DNA from: Kitasatospora xanthocidica
GTDB lineage: Bacteria; Actinomycetota; Actinomycetes; Streptomycetales; Streptomycetaceae
Direction of reading: 5' to 3'
NCBI RefSeq assembly: GCF_014656195.1
Contig: NZ_BNBY01000054.1
Coordinates: forward strand, 1-34,682
Length of the DNA stretch: 34,682 bases
The notes beneath the pieces were generated by a model. It was not told the origin of the DNA and made no database searches. It saw only the letters and a program-made list of their open reading frames with translations. Within the stretch, counting starts at the first letter, position 1; each line of letters starts with the position of its first letter. Shown here piece after piece: positions 33,810 to 34,682 of this stretch. Both the position numbers and the translations under genes were made by a program.

Positions 33810-34424
33810 TCATTCCCGAAGGTTCGTCGACCAGTCACCCCGAAAGCGATAGGCACGGCCGTCACCGACCTGCTTCGTCCCGCCAGGAACGACGTCCCCG
33901 TGGTACGGATACTGCTCGGTCACCGCCGCCAGCAGGAACTCCAGGAAGCCGCCCTCGAACACGTCCCACTCCCACATCGAGTGGAACTTGGCGGCCACCG
34001 GCCATCGGTCCGGATCCGAGCCCCGCATCAGCCAGAAGAAGTGGTCGGAATTGTAGTTGTTGCCCCACTTCAGCAGGCCACCCTCGGCCGGGAACAGCGG
34101 ATACGGGCACTCCCTGTAGTCCTCGTCCCGGTAGCACTCGGCTAGCCAGGCACAGTATCCGTAGGGCTCCGTCGTGTTGTACAGGAACCCCTCGAAACCG
34201 GACGGCACCGCGGCGTGGGGACTGGGGACTTCCGTTGGTGTGAAAATGTGCAGCTCGTTGCTGATGCTGACCGACCCGTACCGGTCGGCGAACGCCCGGT
34301 AGTCCGCGGGCAGCTGAAAGCCGATCGCCGCTGGTACGAGCTCCCACGGGACCGGGGTCACGCCGTCCGCGGGCGGCGGCCCGATCACCACGCCGAGTCG
34401 ATCCAGCATCTCCTCGATGTCCAT
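33810..34424 (-). CDS. SMI1/KNR4 (SUKH) family protein
   Basis: Protein of 204 residues. The start at ATG 34424 (MDIEEMLDRLGVVIGPPPAD) is chosen because gggag lies five bases upstream; longer frames are arginine-rich. SUKH features: LVPAAIGFQLPADYRAFADR, YGSVSISNELHIFTP, then WGNNYNSDHFFWLMRGSDPD and a C-terminal helix FEGGFLEFLLAAVTEQYPY. It is unrelated in detail to the SUKH protein at 15367. Proteins of this group can be immunity proteins against secreted nuclease toxins; no toxin is seen within the window, though the region beyond 34682 is not visible. Confidence 0.88.
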   Translation of the reverse strand: MDIEEMLDRLGVVIGPPPADGVTPVPWELVPAAIGFQLPADYRAFADRYGSVSISNELHIFTPTEVPSPHAAVPSGFEGFLYNTTEPYGYCAWLAECYRDEDYRECPYPLFPAEGGLLKWGNNYNSDHFFWLMRGSDPDRWPVAAKFHSMWEWDVFEGGFLEFLLAAVTEQYPYHGDVVPGGTKQVGDGRAYRFRGDWSTNLRE

Positions 34425-34682
34425 GCCCACTCCCATCGGTTGCCCGTTCCCGCCGGAGGCTATCCGGATGCGGTGACACCGCAGGCGGTAGGGCTCAGCC
34501 TCGAAGCGTCCTGGCACCCGAACTGTGTGAGGGCTCCACTTCCATGCCCAGACGACCAGAGGATCGCGAGGTAGCAGACTCCTCACGATCACCAAGCTCG
34601 ATTGAGCAACGGCTTCTGAACTTGTTGTTTAACCTCGGAGGTCACCCGACCTGCTGATCTGCGGTTCTTCGCGAGACAGTAG

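Noticed and set aside
1..34682. tRNA or rRNA genes, CRISPR arrays
   Set aside because: I saw no cloverleaf-like sequence with a GTTCGA arm in proper context and no regularly spaced short repeats.

Overview
The DNA is very GC-rich, uses GTG starts freely, and carries families typical of Streptomyces: a DUF2637 Spd-like protein, a zinc-finger serine recombinase, SUKH proteins, a leucine-rich-variant repeat protein and a pRiA4b ORF-3 protein. It reads as an accessory region of a Streptomyces chromosome arm, integrated element or linear plasmid. Ordinary housekeeping genes are absent and at least eleven gene remnants are visible, so gene gain and decay have been intense. All functional calls come from reading sequence and recalled family features, not from database searches.

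Layout. 1-2354: 3' three quarters of a Tn3-family transposase, frameshifted by an 8-bp tandem duplication. 2511-6014: a compact redox module, a TetR regulator divergent from an SDR dehydrogenase, followed by a zinc-free quinone-oxidoreductase-like MDR enzyme and an alpha/beta hydrolase. 6236-7255: serine recombinase with an N-terminal zinc-finger motif; a 25-bp repeat beside its stop recurs at 13559. Between the two repeat copies lie a possible crystallin-like hypothetical, a DUF2637 protein flanked by two integrase remnants, and a transmembrane Ser/Thr kinase with a PstS-like extracellular domain. 13719-15113: a tyrosine-recombinase-like protein that has lost its catalytic tyrosine and gained an endonuclease VII domain.

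15367-20280: a patchwork of SUKH protein, NlpC/P60 remnant, frameshifted hypotheticals, a nuclease-like protein and a TmrB-like ATPase. 20386-23388: a lipoprotein gene, then a lower-GC operon-like group of two small unknown proteins and an astacin metalloprotease carrying six propeller-like repeats but no visible signal peptide or propeptide. 24240-25970: a decayed AbiE (type IV) toxin-antitoxin pair with a nonsense codon and three frameshifts. 26041-31398: HIT protein, a frameshifted conjugation-type repeat protein joined to an IS110 scrap, a pRiA4b ORF-3 protein, a membrane coiled-coil protein, a 44-codon small gene with a good ribosome binding site, and an LRV repeat protein.

31625-34424: a hypothetical, a Tn3 transposase N-terminal fragment with an in-frame stop, fused to the 3' end of an integrase-type gene that is coupled by ATGA to a helix-turn-helix/coiled-coil partner, and a second SUKH protein. 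The intact genes most worth experimental attention are the recombinase/endonuclease VII fusion, the astacin operon and the kinase/PstS receptor.
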